A DNA stretch of 64,000 nucleotides from Metabacillus sp. KUDC1714 (GCF_014217835.1 NZ_CP055263.1:1-64000), one strand, 5' to 3'; positions 18,293 to 27,711 are shown, numbered from the stretch's first letter. Translations and numbers: made by a program. The notes: generated by a model from the sequence alone, not told the origin.

Positions 18293-19585
18293 ATGAAAAA
18301 GTTTTTTCAATTTGAAGAACGAGAAACTTCATATAAAAAAGAAACACTCGCTGGGATCACAACCTTCCTATCTATGGCCTATATTTTAGTAGTCAACCCC
18401 ATCATATTAAGCCAGGCAGGAATGGACAAAGGAGCCCTTTTTACTGCAACTGCACTTTCAGCAATTGTCGGTTCTCTTTTAATCGGTCTACTTGCTAACT
18501 ACCCAATCGGGATTGCTCCAAGTATGGGACTTAATTCATTTTTCACGTTTTCAGTTTGTATTGGAATGGGAATTGAATGGCAAATTGCCTTAACCGGTGT
18601 TTTTGTCGCCGGAATTATTTTTATGATTTTAAGTTTATTGAAAATTCGCGAAAAAATTATTAATGTCATCCCTCAGGATTTAAAGCACGCAATTGCTGCA
18701 GGGATTGGCTTTTTCATTGCGTTTATTGGTTTAAAGAATGCTGGGATTATCGTTTCAAATCCAGATACATTTGTTTCAATCGGAGAATTAGCTTCTCCGG
18801 TAACAGGGCTTGCTGTTGTTGGCTTTATTATTACATTAATGATGTTAGTAAGAGGAATAAATGGCGGGATTTTTTTAGGAATGGTTATTACGACAATTAT
18901 CGGAATGATTGTTGGTTTGATTGAAGTACCTAATTCGATTGTTGGTAAAGTACCAAGCATTGAGCCTACATTTGGCGTTGTTTTCTCACACTTAGGTGAA
19001 ATCTTTACACCTGAAATACTCGCGGTTATTTTCACCTTTTTATTTGTTGCATTTTTTGATACAGCTGGTGCACTAATAGCTGTTGCTAGTCAAGCTGGAA
19101 TAATGAAAGACAACAAAATACCAAATGCAGGACGTGCATTACTAGCTGATTCTACTTCAGGAGTTGCTGGAGCAATATTTGGTACATCAACAACAGCATC
19201 CTTTGTAGAATCAACTGCTGGGATTGCTGTTGGTGGAAGAACAGGGTTCACTGCTATTATTATCTCGGTTTGCTTTACGATCGCACTTTTCTTTTCACCA
19301 ATTTTGTCAGTTATCACACCTGAGGTGACGGCTCCTGCATTGATCATTGTTGGTGCGTTGATGGCTATGGAAATAAGCAAAATAAATTGGAGCAGATTAG
19401 AAATCGTTATTCCTTCGTTTGTCACAATTATTATGATGCCACTAACATCTAGTGTAGCAACTGGAATTGCACTAGGATTTATTTTATACCCCTGTGCAAT
19501 GATTGCTCAAAAGCGCTTTAAAGAAGTTCATCCGATTATGTATGTGCTTAGTATCTTATTTGTTTTATATTTTATATTCGTTTAG
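18293..19585 (+). CDS. pbuG: Hypoxanthine/guanine permease (AzgA-type NCS2)
   Basis: 430 residues with about 12 membrane segments; B. subtilis PbuG is 440. It imports purine bases by proton symport across the cytoplasmic membrane. Family signatures: ETLAGITTFLSMAYILVVNP at the N-terminus, GLNSFFTF in TM3, FVAFFDTAGALIAVA and GTSTTASFVESTAGIAVGGR in the substrate-site segments. The start is ATG 18293, after AGGAGG; a longer in-frame reading from 18239 starts inside the riboswitch terminator and is rejected. Confidence 0.93.
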   Translation: MKKFFQFEERETSYKKETLAGITTFLSMAYILVVNPIILSQAGMDKGALFTATALSAIVGSLLIGLLANYPIGIAPSMGLNSFFTFSVCIGMGIEWQIALTGVFVAGIIFMILSLLKIREKIINVIPQDLKHAIAAGIGFFIAFIGLKNAGIIVSNPDTFVSIGELASPVTGLAVVGFIITLMMLVRGINGGIFLGMVITTIIGMIVGLIEVPNSIVGKVPSIEPTFGVVFSHLGEIFTPEILAVIFTFLFVAFFDTAGALIAVASQAGIMKDNKIPNAGRALLADSTSGVAGAIFGTSTTASFVESTAGIAVGGRTGFTAIIISVCFTIALFFSPILSVITPEVTAPALIIVGALMAMEISKINWSRLEIVIPSFVTIIMMPLTSSVATGIALGFILYPCAMIAQKRFKEVHPIMYVLSILFVLYFIFV

Positions 19586-19596
19586 ACATCGTTGTT

Positions 19597-19635
19597 AAAG
19601 GTAAAAGAAGACATTATTTTCTTTTACCTTTTTTT
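19597..19635 (+). terminator. Terminator of pbuG
   Basis: AAAGGTAAAAGAA pairs with TTCTTTTACCTTT and is followed by T residues, 11 bp after the stop. Confidence 0.85.
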
Positions 19636-19776
19636 GCATTTTACAGAAAATTAAGAGAAGGATCCCTACTATGAATCTCAATTTATACTGTCATCTCGAA
19701 TTTATGAAACTTTTCATTATCGTATCCGTATTAAGATTATAAACTAATAACATGTTCAACTATGAAGGGAGACATT

Positions 19777-21456
19777 ATGGGAAACATTTTATTATTTGCA
19801 CTCATTGTTGGGTTAGCATCTGCACTTGTACTTATCCCCTTTACTAAAAGAAACAATGCCAGCAAAGAGGATAAAAAACCAATATCTGGAGCAGTAATTA
19901 CATCATTAATTATCGCGATACCTGCTGTATTTGCATTCTATTACTTTAGTAACCTTGACATGAATCTTTCCTCCTTATGGCTGTTTTCTATCATCATAAC
20001 TGCAGCTGGGGCTTTATTCGCTAGTGGGAAAGAAAGGATGATAAAAGGAGTACTTTTTGCAGGTAGCCTTATAATTGGAATTTACTTCCTTACAGCTGGC
20101 ATTTTTAACGCTGATGCAAAGTTCAAACATGCAAAAATGGAAGAAAAGGTTGAAATTAAAGCGTTTGATGAAAAGGAAACACCTGCAAGTGTTCCACCAC
20201 AATTTGCACGAAATAAAATGAAAAAAGCATTCGGTCAAGTTCCAAATACGAGCTATTATGAGCTTGGGAATCTGCAAATCCAAAAAGTGAACGGAGAGTT
20301 TGTCTATATTGCGCCTGTAGAATTTTCAGGGTTTTTCAAATGGTGGAATGGTGATGAAACACCTGGTTATTTCACATTAAGTGCAACTGATTCCTCAGCT
20401 AATCCAAAATTCATGAAAACAGAGATGGTTTATACTCCATCCTCCTATTTTAATAAAAAGATTGAAAGACATATCCGAATGAATTATCCTAAACATATTT
20501 TTTATGGAGATGTCCAGTTAGAAATTGATGATAACGGAAAGCCATATTACATTCGTTCATATGGCGAATTTGTATCAGCCCGCAATGGTTTTACAGTTAA
20601 AGGTGTAGTAGTTGTTGATCCTAAAAGTGGTAATACAAAGGATTATTCATTAAATGATGTGCCAGAATTTATTGATGGCTCAGTATCGCCTGAAGCTGTA
20701 AGCTTACAAAATAGTTATTTTGGAAATTACGTACATGGATTTTGGAATAGTAAATTTGGTAAATCAGATGTGAAACTCCCTTCTGATGAAGGAACTGAGG
20801 CAAATGTTAGTCCTATTTTTGATGAAAATGGAGACATGTATTATTTCACCGATTTCACTAGCCCAAAAGCTGGTGTTGACTCAATGCTAGGATATTCTCT
20901 TACCAATTCAAGAACTGGTCAAGCTACCTATTTTACAGGTAACTTAGAAGAATCCTATATGGATTCACAGGGAGCCTTGCAAATTATCGAAAAGAAATTC
21001 ATCGAAAAGAAATGGCATGGAGAAATGCCTGTACTCTATAACTTTTACGGAGAAGCTAGTTGGTTAACACCTGTATTAGATTCCAACGGTTTTCTACAAA
21101 ATTACTTTATTGTATCTGCTGCAAATCCAGAAATATCAGTTTATGGAACTACCCCAAATCAGGCTTTAAAACAGTATAAGACAGCATTACAAAAAGGTGG
21201 CAGTACTGTAGATGGGAATTCCAAAGCAGAGGAAAAACAAGTAACTGGAACAGTTGTTAGAGTATACAAAGAAAAGTCTGGAGACTACTCAATCATTTCG
21301 TTCCTTTTAGACAACCGTCAAAGCTATGTCATTTCTTCTGAAAATAACGCATTAGCAATTTACTTGCAAGTGGGAGATAAAGTAAACGTGAACTATTTGG
21401 AAACGGGGGAATCATTCCTACCTGTAAATACTATGGTGATTGAGGGATTGGAATAA
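19777..21456 (+). CDS. Unknown membrane protein with large extracytoplasmic-type domain
   Basis: 559 residues. Four membrane segments occupy the first 110 residues (ILLFALIVGLASALVLIPF; a second around AVITSLIIAIPAVFAFYYF; LWLFSIIITAAGALFA; LIIGIYFLTAGIF). A long beta-rich domain follows (WWNGDETPGYFTLSAT near 195; DENGDMYYFTDFTSPKAGVD near 350). The last 75 residues look like a small OB-like barrel (VTGTVVRVYKEKSGDYSIIS). I do not recognise the family and assign no function. ATG 19777 follows AAGGGAG; an ATG at 19762 has no ribosome site. Single gene between two terminators. Confidence 0.72.
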   Translation: MGNILLFALIVGLASALVLIPFTKRNNASKEDKKPISGAVITSLIIAIPAVFAFYYFSNLDMNLSSLWLFSIIITAAGALFASGKERMIKGVLFAGSLIIGIYFLTAGIFNADAKFKHAKMEEKVEIKAFDEKETPASVPPQFARNKMKKAFGQVPNTSYYELGNLQIQKVNGEFVYIAPVEFSGFFKWWNGDETPGYFTLSATDSSANPKFMKTEMVYTPSSYFNKKIERHIRMNYPKHIFYGDVQLEIDDNGKPYYIRSYGEFVSARNGFTVKGVVVVDPKSGNTKDYSLNDVPEFIDGSVSPEAVSLQNSYFGNYVHGFWNSKFGKSDVKLPSDEGTEANVSPIFDENGDMYYFTDFTSPKAGVDSMLGYSLTNSRTGQATYFTGNLEESYMDSQGALQIIEKKFIEKKWHGEMPVLYNFYGEASWLTPVLDSNGFLQNYFIVSAANPEISVYGTTPNQALKQYKTALQKGGSTVDGNSKAEEKQVTGTVVRVYKEKSGDYSIISFLLDNRQSYVISSENNALAIYLQVGDKVNVNYLETGESFLPVNTMVIEGLE

Positions 21457-21462
21457 CGAATC

Positions 21463-21510
21463 AAAAAACACGCTGAACAACTCAATTTGAGTTTGAAGCG
21501 TGTTTTTTCT
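21463..21510. terminator. Bidirectional terminator
   Basis: AAAAAACACGCT and AGCGTGTTTTTT form the stem base, with an inner AACTCAA/TTGAGTT pairing. The T-run on both strands serves the unknown membrane gene and could stop opposite transcription. Confidence 0.8.
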
Positions 21511-21560
21511 TTTTGGCTATTTTCGTAAACTTTATTGCTACTTAACAGAAATATCTTCAC

Positions 21561-22733
21561 TTAATCATCCTCTGAAAACATATAATCTCTTTTCTTTAAA
21601 GATATATTTAAAACTAAGCCAATTCCGATCATACTAGCCAAAACTGAACTCCCTCCATAACTCATTAAGAGTAATGGTATCCCCGTAATTGGTAGTAAGC
21701 CCGTGACCATCCCTATATTTTGAAAAGTGTGAAATGTAAATAGAGCAACCATACCAATACAGATATAAAATTCAAAGATTTTGCTTCTAGCATACATAGC
21801 AATACCTAGCATTCGGTAAATGATTAAAAAATATAAGGCAACCACAAAAGCAGCACCTAAAAATCCAAATTCTTCAGCTACAATTGTAAAGATAAAATCA
21901 GAATGTGCTTCAGGTGTGTACACATTACTATTATGAAATCCTTTTCCATCCATCATTCCTGACCCAATCGCTAAGAGTGACTGTTTTAGCTGGTAACCAA
22001 TCCCTTCGGCATGTTCAAATGGATTTAACCATGAATAAATTCGATTTAATTGATACGTACCAAAAATATTTAATAAAAATTCGGGATTATATAAGAAAAT
22101 AAGCACAAGTGCACCTACTAATGAAACCAAAAGTAAAAATAATATTGAAATAATTCTCCAATTAATGCCTGATAAAAAGATGACCGAAATCGTGATAACA
22201 AGCATAACTAATGAAGACCCAAAATCATTTTGTAGAAGGATTAGAATAATCGGTGCTAGTGAAACCGCAGCTATTTTTACTAACAGGAAAAGATCTTGTC
22301 CAATACTATCTATGTGAAATCGTTCATAGTGTTTTTGGGTAACGTTTGCTAACATCAAAATTAAAAATATTTTCATATATTCTGATGGTTGGATAGATCC
22401 TATTCCCGGAACAATAAACCACGATTTTGCCCCATTCCGATAAGGAGCAATCGACTCAGGTGCAACAAGTATTCCTATTAATAAAATAAGGCCAAATCCG
22501 TAAAAATAAGGTGTTACTTTACTTATTTGTTCAAAGTCAAATAAGAAGATAACAGATGCTACTAACAAACCTAATACAAACCAAATGATTTGCTTTAACA
22601 TAAAATTTTCATCATATTGTGCATATTTTTGTGCACTAAAGATACTGACACAGCTAGAAACCATTAATAAAAATAAGAAAAATAGTAGAGAAGCATCAAA
22701 ATAACTATATTTTTTTGTGGACAACTTTATCAC
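21561..22733 (-). CDS. SEDS-family peptidoglycan glycosyltransferase, RodA/FtsW/SpoVE type
   Basis: 390 residues, about 10 membrane segments. SEDS proteins polymerise lipid II with a partner class B PBP. Signatures: NGAKSWF near 105, QPSEYMKIFLILMLAN near 117, PEAHSDFIFTIVAEEFGFLG near 280 (the conserved region holding the catalytic Asp in RodA) and GIPLLLMSYGGSS near 355. Closest in feel to RodA-like proteins; no PBP gene is adjacent, so which process it serves (elongation, sporulation) is open. The start is set at GTG 22733 but lacks a strong ribosome site; TTG 22724 after GGTGAT is an alternative. Confidence 0.88.
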   Translation of the reverse strand: MIKLSTKKYSYFDASLLFFLFLLMVSSCVSIFSAQKYAQYDENFMLKQIIWFVLGLLVASVIFLFDFEQISKVTPYFYGFGLILLIGILVAPESIAPYRNGAKSWFIVPGIGSIQPSEYMKIFLILMLANVTQKHYERFHIDSIGQDLFLLVKIAAVSLAPIILILLQNDFGSSLVMLVITISVIFLSGINWRIISILFLLLVSLVGALVLIFLYNPEFLLNIFGTYQLNRIYSWLNPFEHAEGIGYQLKQSLLAIGSGMMDGKGFHNSNVYTPEAHSDFIFTIVAEEFGFLGAAFVVALYFLIIYRMLGIAMYARSKIFEFYICIGMVALFTFHTFQNIGMVTGLLPITGIPLLLMSYGGSSVLASMIGIGLVLNISLKKRDYMFSEDD

Positions 22734-22953
22734 CGTACTTCGATGTATTTAGGAGATAGTACTATAAAAAACTATATATCTATAATAGAATAACATTTCC
22801 ACTAGGAAAAACATACAAAATATAACATATTTTTCTAAACTAGAATGTTGTCACATTATAGGTATAAGAGAAATCTCTCTAACCCTCTACATATTAGACG
22901 CACAATTAACTAATTAGTTTCAATAAAAATAAATTTCAGCCTTTAACAACAGG

Positions 22954-23001
22954 AAAAAAACCAAAAAGAAGCAGATTAACGATCTGCTTCTTCTTGGTTT
23001 T
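22954..23001 (-). terminator. Terminator of the CAP-domain lipoprotein gene
   Basis: A long stem (AAAAACCAAGAAGAAGCAGA and its complement, one mismatch) is followed by TTTTTTTCC on the minus strand; it begins at the stop codon. Confidence 0.85.
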
Positions 23002-24020
23002 TATTTACCAATAAACATTTGTGTCCAATGATGACCGTTTTGATCATAGCCAACACCTATGTGAGTAAAATCCTTACTTAAAATATTTTTACGGTGGCCT
23101 TCACTATTCATCCACGCTTGAACTACCTGTTCAGGTGTTTGTTGACCTTGAGCAATGTTTTCACCTGCCGTTTTATACGTAACACCAAAGTCTCTCATCA
23201 TGTCAAAAGGAGAACCATAAGTTGGACTTGTATGAGAAAAATAATGATTTTGTCTCATATCCTCTGATTTCTTTTGAGCAACTCCACTTAATTTCGTATC
23301 ACCTTTCAAGTCGGACAAACCGTTTTTACGTCTTTCAGCGTTTGTTAGCTCTATAACCTGTTGAACGGCTTGGCTCAATCCTTGTGTTGGTTGTTGAGTT
23401 TCAGGCTGTTTCTCAGCTGGTGCTTTAGCTTGCTGTTGTTGCTGTGTTGGTGCTTGTTGCTTTTGTTCTTGTGGTGCTTGAGCTTTTGGTTGTTGCTGTG
23501 TTGGCGGCGCTTCTACTTGGTTTTGTTGTGCTTGTGGTGCTTGTGGTGCTCTTTGCTCGGCTTGTTGCTTGAATTGGTTTATATATTGTTGAGCTTTTTG
23601 CTGTGCCTCTTCTGGGCTATTTGCTTGAATAGTCTTGAATCTTGCTTCTTGAACCGCGATTGCTCTTGTGTGTGGATATTTGTTACTAGAGACATCTGTC
23701 TTCGAACTCGAAAGATCCATACCATCAATATTGCCATTACGATCTGGAATAAAATCAAGATCAAAATCATTTTCAGTCACTGTATTTTGACGATCACGGT
23801 GAGCAGTTCTTAATTCATTTGCACCTTCGTTATATCTGGTACCAATGTCACGTGTAATTGGCCCATAGCTCCGACCGTTATAATTAACGTTATCAGAAAC
23901 ATCAACTGTTCCAACTCGATTAACATCGGTAGTATCTAAAGCTTCGTTATTATTATTACACGCTACAAGTCCCGCAACTAGCGCACCTGTAACGAACATA
24001 CTGAATTTTTTGTTTATCAA
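23001..24020 (-). CDS. CAP/SCP-domain lipoprotein, YkwD-like
   Basis: 339 residues. The signal peptide ends in a lipobox LVAGLVAC (Cys21), predicting membrane anchoring outside the cell. Residues about 30-120 resemble the N-terminal part of YhcN/YlaJ-like sporulation lipoproteins (YPHTRAIAVQEA). A Q/A/P-rich linker of about 70 residues follows. The CAP domain (about 218-339) has the typical NAERRKNGLSDL, HYFSHTSP, AGENIAQGQ and SEGHRKNILS motifs. Function of bacterial CAP proteins is mostly unknown; spore or cell-wall association is inferred. TTG start, 8 nt after GGAGG. Confidence 0.85.
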   Translation of the reverse strand: MINKKFSMFVTGALVAGLVACNNNNEALDTTDVNRVGTVDVSDNVNYNGRSYGPITRDIGTRYNEGANELRTAHRDRQNTVTENDFDLDFIPDRNGNIDGMDLSSSKTDVSSNKYPHTRAIAVQEARFKTIQANSPEEAQQKAQQYINQFKQQAEQRAPQAPQAQQNQVEAPPTQQQPKAQAPQEQKQQAPTQQQQQAKAPAEKQPETQQPTQGLSQAVQQVIELTNAERRKNGLSDLKGDTKLSGVAQKKSEDMRQNHYFSHTSPTYGSPFDMMRDFGVTYKTAGENIAQGQQTPEQVVQAWMNSEGHRKNILSKDFTHIGVGYDQNGHHWTQMFIGK

Positions 24021-24191
24021 TCAAAACGCCTCCTTTAAGTTTGATTACGTACCTTCTTATTTTCTTTGTTTTTGACAAAAGTATAGATGGTAATAATCAA
24101 TAAAAATGGAGGAAAAAATCATTTTTAGTTATGATTGTATAAATGCTTCTATTTCCTTATTATGAACTGTTTATATAAAAAGATTCCACGA

Positions 24192-24237
24192 AGAAAAAGA
24201 AAGAACGCATGGAATACCCGTGCGTTCTTTCTTTTTC
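24192..24237. terminator. Terminator of yqjE (bidirectional hairpin)
   Basis: GAAAAAGAAAGAACGCA and TGCGTTCTTTCTTTTTC form a 17-bp stem around a short loop, 5 bp beyond the yqjE stop. Confidence 0.85.
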
Positions 24238-24241
24238 GTAC

Positions 24242-25360
24242 TTATTTTACAACTTCTTGAATCACTGCTAAAACAAGTTCTGCAGTTTTTTCTAATTCTT
24301 CTATTGGCATCTTTTCATTTGTTGTATGAATTTCTTCATAACCTACAGCCAAGTTTACAGTTGGAATACCATTACCAGCAATCACATTGGCATCACTTCC
24401 ACCACCACTTGTTTGAAGCTCACTTTCGCGACCAATTCGTGCTGCTGCACGTTTTGCTACTTCAACTACATGATCCCCATCACCAAATTTAAAGCCAGGA
24501 TACATGACTTCTACTTCCACTTCAGCACGACCACCCATCTCAGCTGCAACCTTTTCAAAGGCATCCTTCATTTTTTTCACTTGTTCTTCCATTTTTTCAG
24601 GAATTAATGAGCGTGCTTCTGCAAGAATATGTACTAAGTCACACACAATATTCGTTTGAGTGCCACCTTCAAAACGACCGATATTTGCTGTCGTTTCATG
24701 GTCAATTCTACCTAATGGCATTTTTGAAATCGCTTTTGCAGCAATTGTAATGGCAGAAACTCCTTTTTCAGGTGCAACACCTGCATGAGCTGTTTTACCA
24801 TAGATCGTTGCTTTCACTTTAGCCTGTGTAGGAGCAGCAACAATTATCGTTCCAACTTTTCCATCACTATCCAATGCATAGCCGTATTTTGCTGTCATTA
24901 AAGCAGGATCCAATGCTTTAGCCCCAACTAAGCCTGATTCTTCTCCAGCAGTTATCACAAATTCAATTTTTCCATGCTGAATGTTTTGTTCCTTTAAAGT
25001 CTTAATCGCTTCTAACATCGCAGCTAAACCCGCTTTATCATCAGCACCAAGAATTGTTGTACCATCTGTAACAACATATCCATCTTTTATACTTGGTCTA
25101 ATCCCATTCCCAGGTACGACAGTGTCCATATGTGATGTAAAATAGATTGTATCAACGTTCTCTTTAGTTGCCTCTAATGTACAAACTAAGTTACCTGCAC
25201 CGTGACCAGTCACACCAGTTGTGTCATCTTCAATGACATGTAATCCAAGTTCTGTAAATTTACCCTTTAACAACTTTGCAATCTCTGCTTCATGCTTTGT
25301 TTCTGAATCTACCTGTACAAGCTCTAAAAACTCGTCTAGTAATCGTTGTTTATTAATCAT
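24242..25360 (-). CDS. yqjE: M20 peptidase, PepT-like (YqjE)
   Basis: 372 residues of the M20/M28-type zinc aminopeptidase family, tripeptidase T-like. Metal-site motifs: YFTSHMDTVVPG near 75, TILGADDKAGLAA near 105, ITAGEESGLVGA near 138 (the Glu-Glu pair), YALDSDGKVG near 163. It probably trims peptides in the cytoplasm. ATG with AGGAGG upstream. It lies 17 bp after yqjD and belongs to the yqjC-D-E operon, the order of B. subtilis; why a peptidase travels with acyl-CoA genes is unexplained. Confidence 0.88.
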   Translation of the reverse strand: MINKQRLLDEFLELVQVDSETKHEAEIAKLLKGKFTELGLHVIEDDTTGVTGHGAGNLVCTLEATKENVDTIYFTSHMDTVVPGNGIRPSIKDGYVVTDGTTILGADDKAGLAAMLEAIKTLKEQNIQHGKIEFVITAGEESGLVGAKALDPALMTAKYGYALDSDGKVGTIIVAAPTQAKVKATIYGKTAHAGVAPEKGVSAITIAAKAISKMPLGRIDHETTANIGRFEGGTQTNIVCDLVHILAEARSLIPEKMEEQVKKMKDAFEKVAAEMGGRAEVEVEVMYPGFKFGDGDHVVEVAKRAAARIGRESELQTSGGGSDANVIAGNGIPTVNLAVGYEEIHTTNEKMPIEELEKTAELVLAVIQEVVK

Positions 25361-25377
25361 TTCCTTACCTCCTAATA

Positions 25378-26931
25378 TTAAAGGGGAATATTCCCATGTT
25401 TTTTCACTGGTCTTGTTTCTTTTTTTGTTCTTAGCATGTCAAGTGCCTGGATAAGCTTGATTCTTGTTTCTCGTGGGTCAATGACATCGTCAACCATTCC
25501 CTGACTAGCAGCAACATATGGATTTGCAAATTTTTCACGATATTCTTCTATTTTGTCTTTTCTTATTTCCTCAGGGTTTTCACTCGTTTGGATTTCTTTA
25601 GAAAAAATAATATTTGCCGCTCCTTGTGGACCCATTACAGCAATTTCAGCATTTGGCCATGCATAAACAATGTCAGCACCTATTGATTTACTGTTTAATG
25701 CCACATACGCTCCACCATATGCCTTTCGTAAAATAACCGTAAGCTTTGGAACAGTAGCCTCAGAATAGGCATATAAGATTTTTGCACCATGGCGAATAAT
25801 TCCCCCATGTTCTTGCTTAACTCCTGGGAAGAAACCTGTAACATCCTCAAATGTAATCAGTGGGATTTGAAATGAGTCACAAAAGCGGATAAATCTTGCC
25901 GCTTTATCGGATGAATTAATATCAAGACCCCCTGCCATATATTTAGGTTGATTACAGACAAGTCCGATTACCTCACCTTTTATTCTCGCTAGGCCGATTA
26001 CGATATTTTTTGCAAAATCCTTTTGAACCTCTAGAAAAGAATCCTTATCAACAACCTGCTCAATCACAACACGCACATCATATGGTCGCACTGCATCAAA
26101 AGGAATTACTTCTGTTAAGTCTGGGCGGTATTCATCATGTTCTTCATACTGCAATATTGGCGGTTTTTCATCATTATTCTGCGGCAGATAACTTAAAAGT
26201 GCTCGAACTTGAAGCAAGACATCTTCTTCAGTTGAACCTGAGAAGTGTGCATTACCACTAATTGTATTATGTACATATGCTCCACCTAAATCCTCAGAGC
26301 TTATCTTTTCCCCAGTTACGGTTTCAATCACCTTAGGTCCAGTAATAAACATTTGACTAGATTTTTCCACCATGAACACAAAATCGGTAATTGCTGGTGA
26401 ATAAACTGCACCACCTGCACAAGGACCTAGAATGACAGACAGCTGGGGAATAACACCAGAATAGATCGTATTGCGATAAAAGATTTGTCCGTAACCATCT
26501 AATGATACCACACCTTCTTGAATTCTCGCACCGCCTGAGTCATTTAGTCCAATAAACGGTGTCCCATTTTTTGCAGCTAAATCCATAACCGCAGCAATTT
26601 TTTTTGCATGCATTTCGCCAAGAGCACCGCCAAATACAGTAAAGTCCTGAGAAAATAAATAAATTGGTCTACCATTTACTTTCCCAAAGCCAGTTACAAC
26701 ACCATCTCCAGGTCCCTTTTTGTCTGTTAATCCAAAATCGTTACAACGATGCTCGATAAATGGATTTAACTCTACGAATGATCCTTCATCTACAAGTAGA
26801 TTAATTCTCTCTCTAGCAGTTAGCTTTCCTTTTTCATGCTGCTTCGCAATTTTTTCATCCCCACCACCCAGCTCAATTTCACGCCTCTTTTCATATAGCT
26901 CATTAATTTTTTCATAAATATCAATCGTCAT
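25378..26931 (-). CDS. yqjD: Acyl-CoA carboxylase carboxyltransferase subunit (propionyl-CoA type, YqjD)
   Basis: 517 residues with the two crotonase-like halves of biotin-dependent carboxyltransferases. N half: GKLTARERINLLVDEGSF, DFTVFGGALGEMHAKK, LNDSGGARIQEGV. C half: FPGVKQEHGGIIRHGAKILY and RKAYGGAYVAL. It transfers carboxyl from carboxybiotin to propionyl-CoA (or acts in methylmalonyl-CoA decarboxylation). No biotin carboxylase or biotin carrier gene is in the window, so partners must lie elsewhere. The start is the second of two ATGs, 6 nt after GAGGTG, overlapping the end of yqjC by 11 bp, which suggests translational coupling. Confidence 0.9.
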   Translation of the reverse strand: MTIDIYEKINELYEKRREIELGGGDEKIAKQHEKGKLTARERINLLVDEGSFVELNPFIEHRCNDFGLTDKKGPGDGVVTGFGKVNGRPIYLFSQDFTVFGGALGEMHAKKIAAVMDLAAKNGTPFIGLNDSGGARIQEGVVSLDGYGQIFYRNTIYSGVIPQLSVILGPCAGGAVYSPAITDFVFMVEKSSQMFITGPKVIETVTGEKISSEDLGGAYVHNTISGNAHFSGSTEEDVLLQVRALLSYLPQNNDEKPPILQYEEHDEYRPDLTEVIPFDAVRPYDVRVVIEQVVDKDSFLEVQKDFAKNIVIGLARIKGEVIGLVCNQPKYMAGGLDINSSDKAARFIRFCDSFQIPLITFEDVTGFFPGVKQEHGGIIRHGAKILYAYSEATVPKLTVILRKAYGGAYVALNSKSIGADIVYAWPNAEIAVMGPQGAANIIFSKEIQTSENPEEIRKDKIEEYREKFANPYVAASQGMVDDVIDPRETRIKLIQALDMLRTKKETRPVKKHGNIPL

Positions 26932-27340
26932 CATGATCACCTCGTTTTTCACATAGCTCAACTAATACATTATTTGCTGCTTTTGGATGTAAAAAAGCGA
27001 TCTTTGCATTTGCCGCTCCTGCTCGAGGAATCTCATCGATAAGTGGAACTCCTTTTTCTTTAAGTTCTGCTATACGTGTTGTTATATCTGTTACTCCATA
27101 TGCAATATGATGAATGCCTTCACCTCTTTTAGACAGAAATTTGGCAATTGCACTATCTTCTGACATCGGTTCCAATAATTCAATTTTTGTTTCTCCTGCG
27201 GATAAAAAAGTAACTTTCACTTGTTGTGAAGGTATTTCTTCATAACCAAGTAATGTTAATTGTAAGACATCTGTATAAAATGGTAATACAGCTTCAATCG
27301 AATGCACTGCTACCCCAATATGATCAATCTTTTTTATCAT
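26921..27340 (-). CDS. yqjC: Methylmalonyl-CoA epimerase (YqjC)
   Basis: 139 residues of the vicinal-oxygen-chelate fold. It interconverts (S)- and (R)-methylmalonyl-CoA between the carboxylase and the mutase. Metal ligands are visible: His7 (KKIDHIGVAV), Glu in ETKIELLEP, His in GEGIHHIAYGV and the terminal Glu in NNVLVELCE. First gene of the yqjC-yqjD-yqjE operon, with AGGGA before its ATG. With mutAB-meaB 5 kb away, the complete propionyl-to-succinyl-CoA route except biotin carboxylase is encoded here. Confidence 0.92.
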   Translation of the reverse strand: MIKKIDHIGVAVHSIEAVLPFYTDVLQLTLLGYEEIPSQQVKVTFLSAGETKIELLEPMSEDSAIAKFLSKRGEGIHHIAYGVTDITTRIAELKEKGVPLIDEIPRAGAANAKIAFLHPKAANNVLVELCEKRGDHDDD

Positions 27341-27510
27341 ATAACATCCCTCCCACCTACAATGTAAACGTTATCACGATATAATAAACTTCTCTCTTCC
27401 TGTGAGAAATCCCTGCTTTTTCTTCGAATTCCTTTCAAATTTTAACAAGTGTTAAGTGTTGTCCAAATGAACCATTCACGTTAAAATAATAGGATAAGGA
27501 GTGAAGAAAT

Positions 27511-27603
27511 ATGTCTCGTAAAACACAAAAAGTTGTCGTTTATTTAATGATTGGCGTCATGCTTGTTACTACATTGCTTGCTGGTGTATCGGTTTGGTTT
27601 TAA
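27511..27603 (+). CDS. prli42: Stressosome-associated membrane microprotein Prli42
   Basis: A 30-residue peptide beginning MSRKTQKVVVYLM and ending in one membrane helix (LVTTLLAGVSVWF). The basic N-terminus followed by VVYLM and the TTLLAG segment match the Prli42 family, a conserved Firmicutes miniprotein shown in Listeria to anchor the stressosome and help activate sigma-B. ATG with AAGGAG 9-10 nt upstream. It diverges from yqjC (170 bp between starts) and is followed by a terminator about 110 bp downstream. Too short for usual gene finders. Confidence 0.82.
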   Translation: MSRKTQKVVVYLMIGVMLVTTLLAGVSVWF

Positions 27604-27711
27604 TTTAAGGTCAAATCTTCAAAAAAGAATACGAAGAATGAATATTATAAACTTATGTATTTATTGAATAGGTTAGTATCAGCTTTGGAATTACAGCCCC
27701 AATTCAAAAAA

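Noticed and set aside
23400..23570. Glutamine-codon-rich repeats resembling a CRISPR or tandem repeat
   Set aside because: Irregular low-complexity codons in the lipoprotein linker, with no uniform repeat or spacer.
23361..23813. Leu/Cys-rich plus-strand frame of 150 residues
   Set aside because: Mirror of the Q/A-rich linker in the CAP lipoprotein; no ribosome site.
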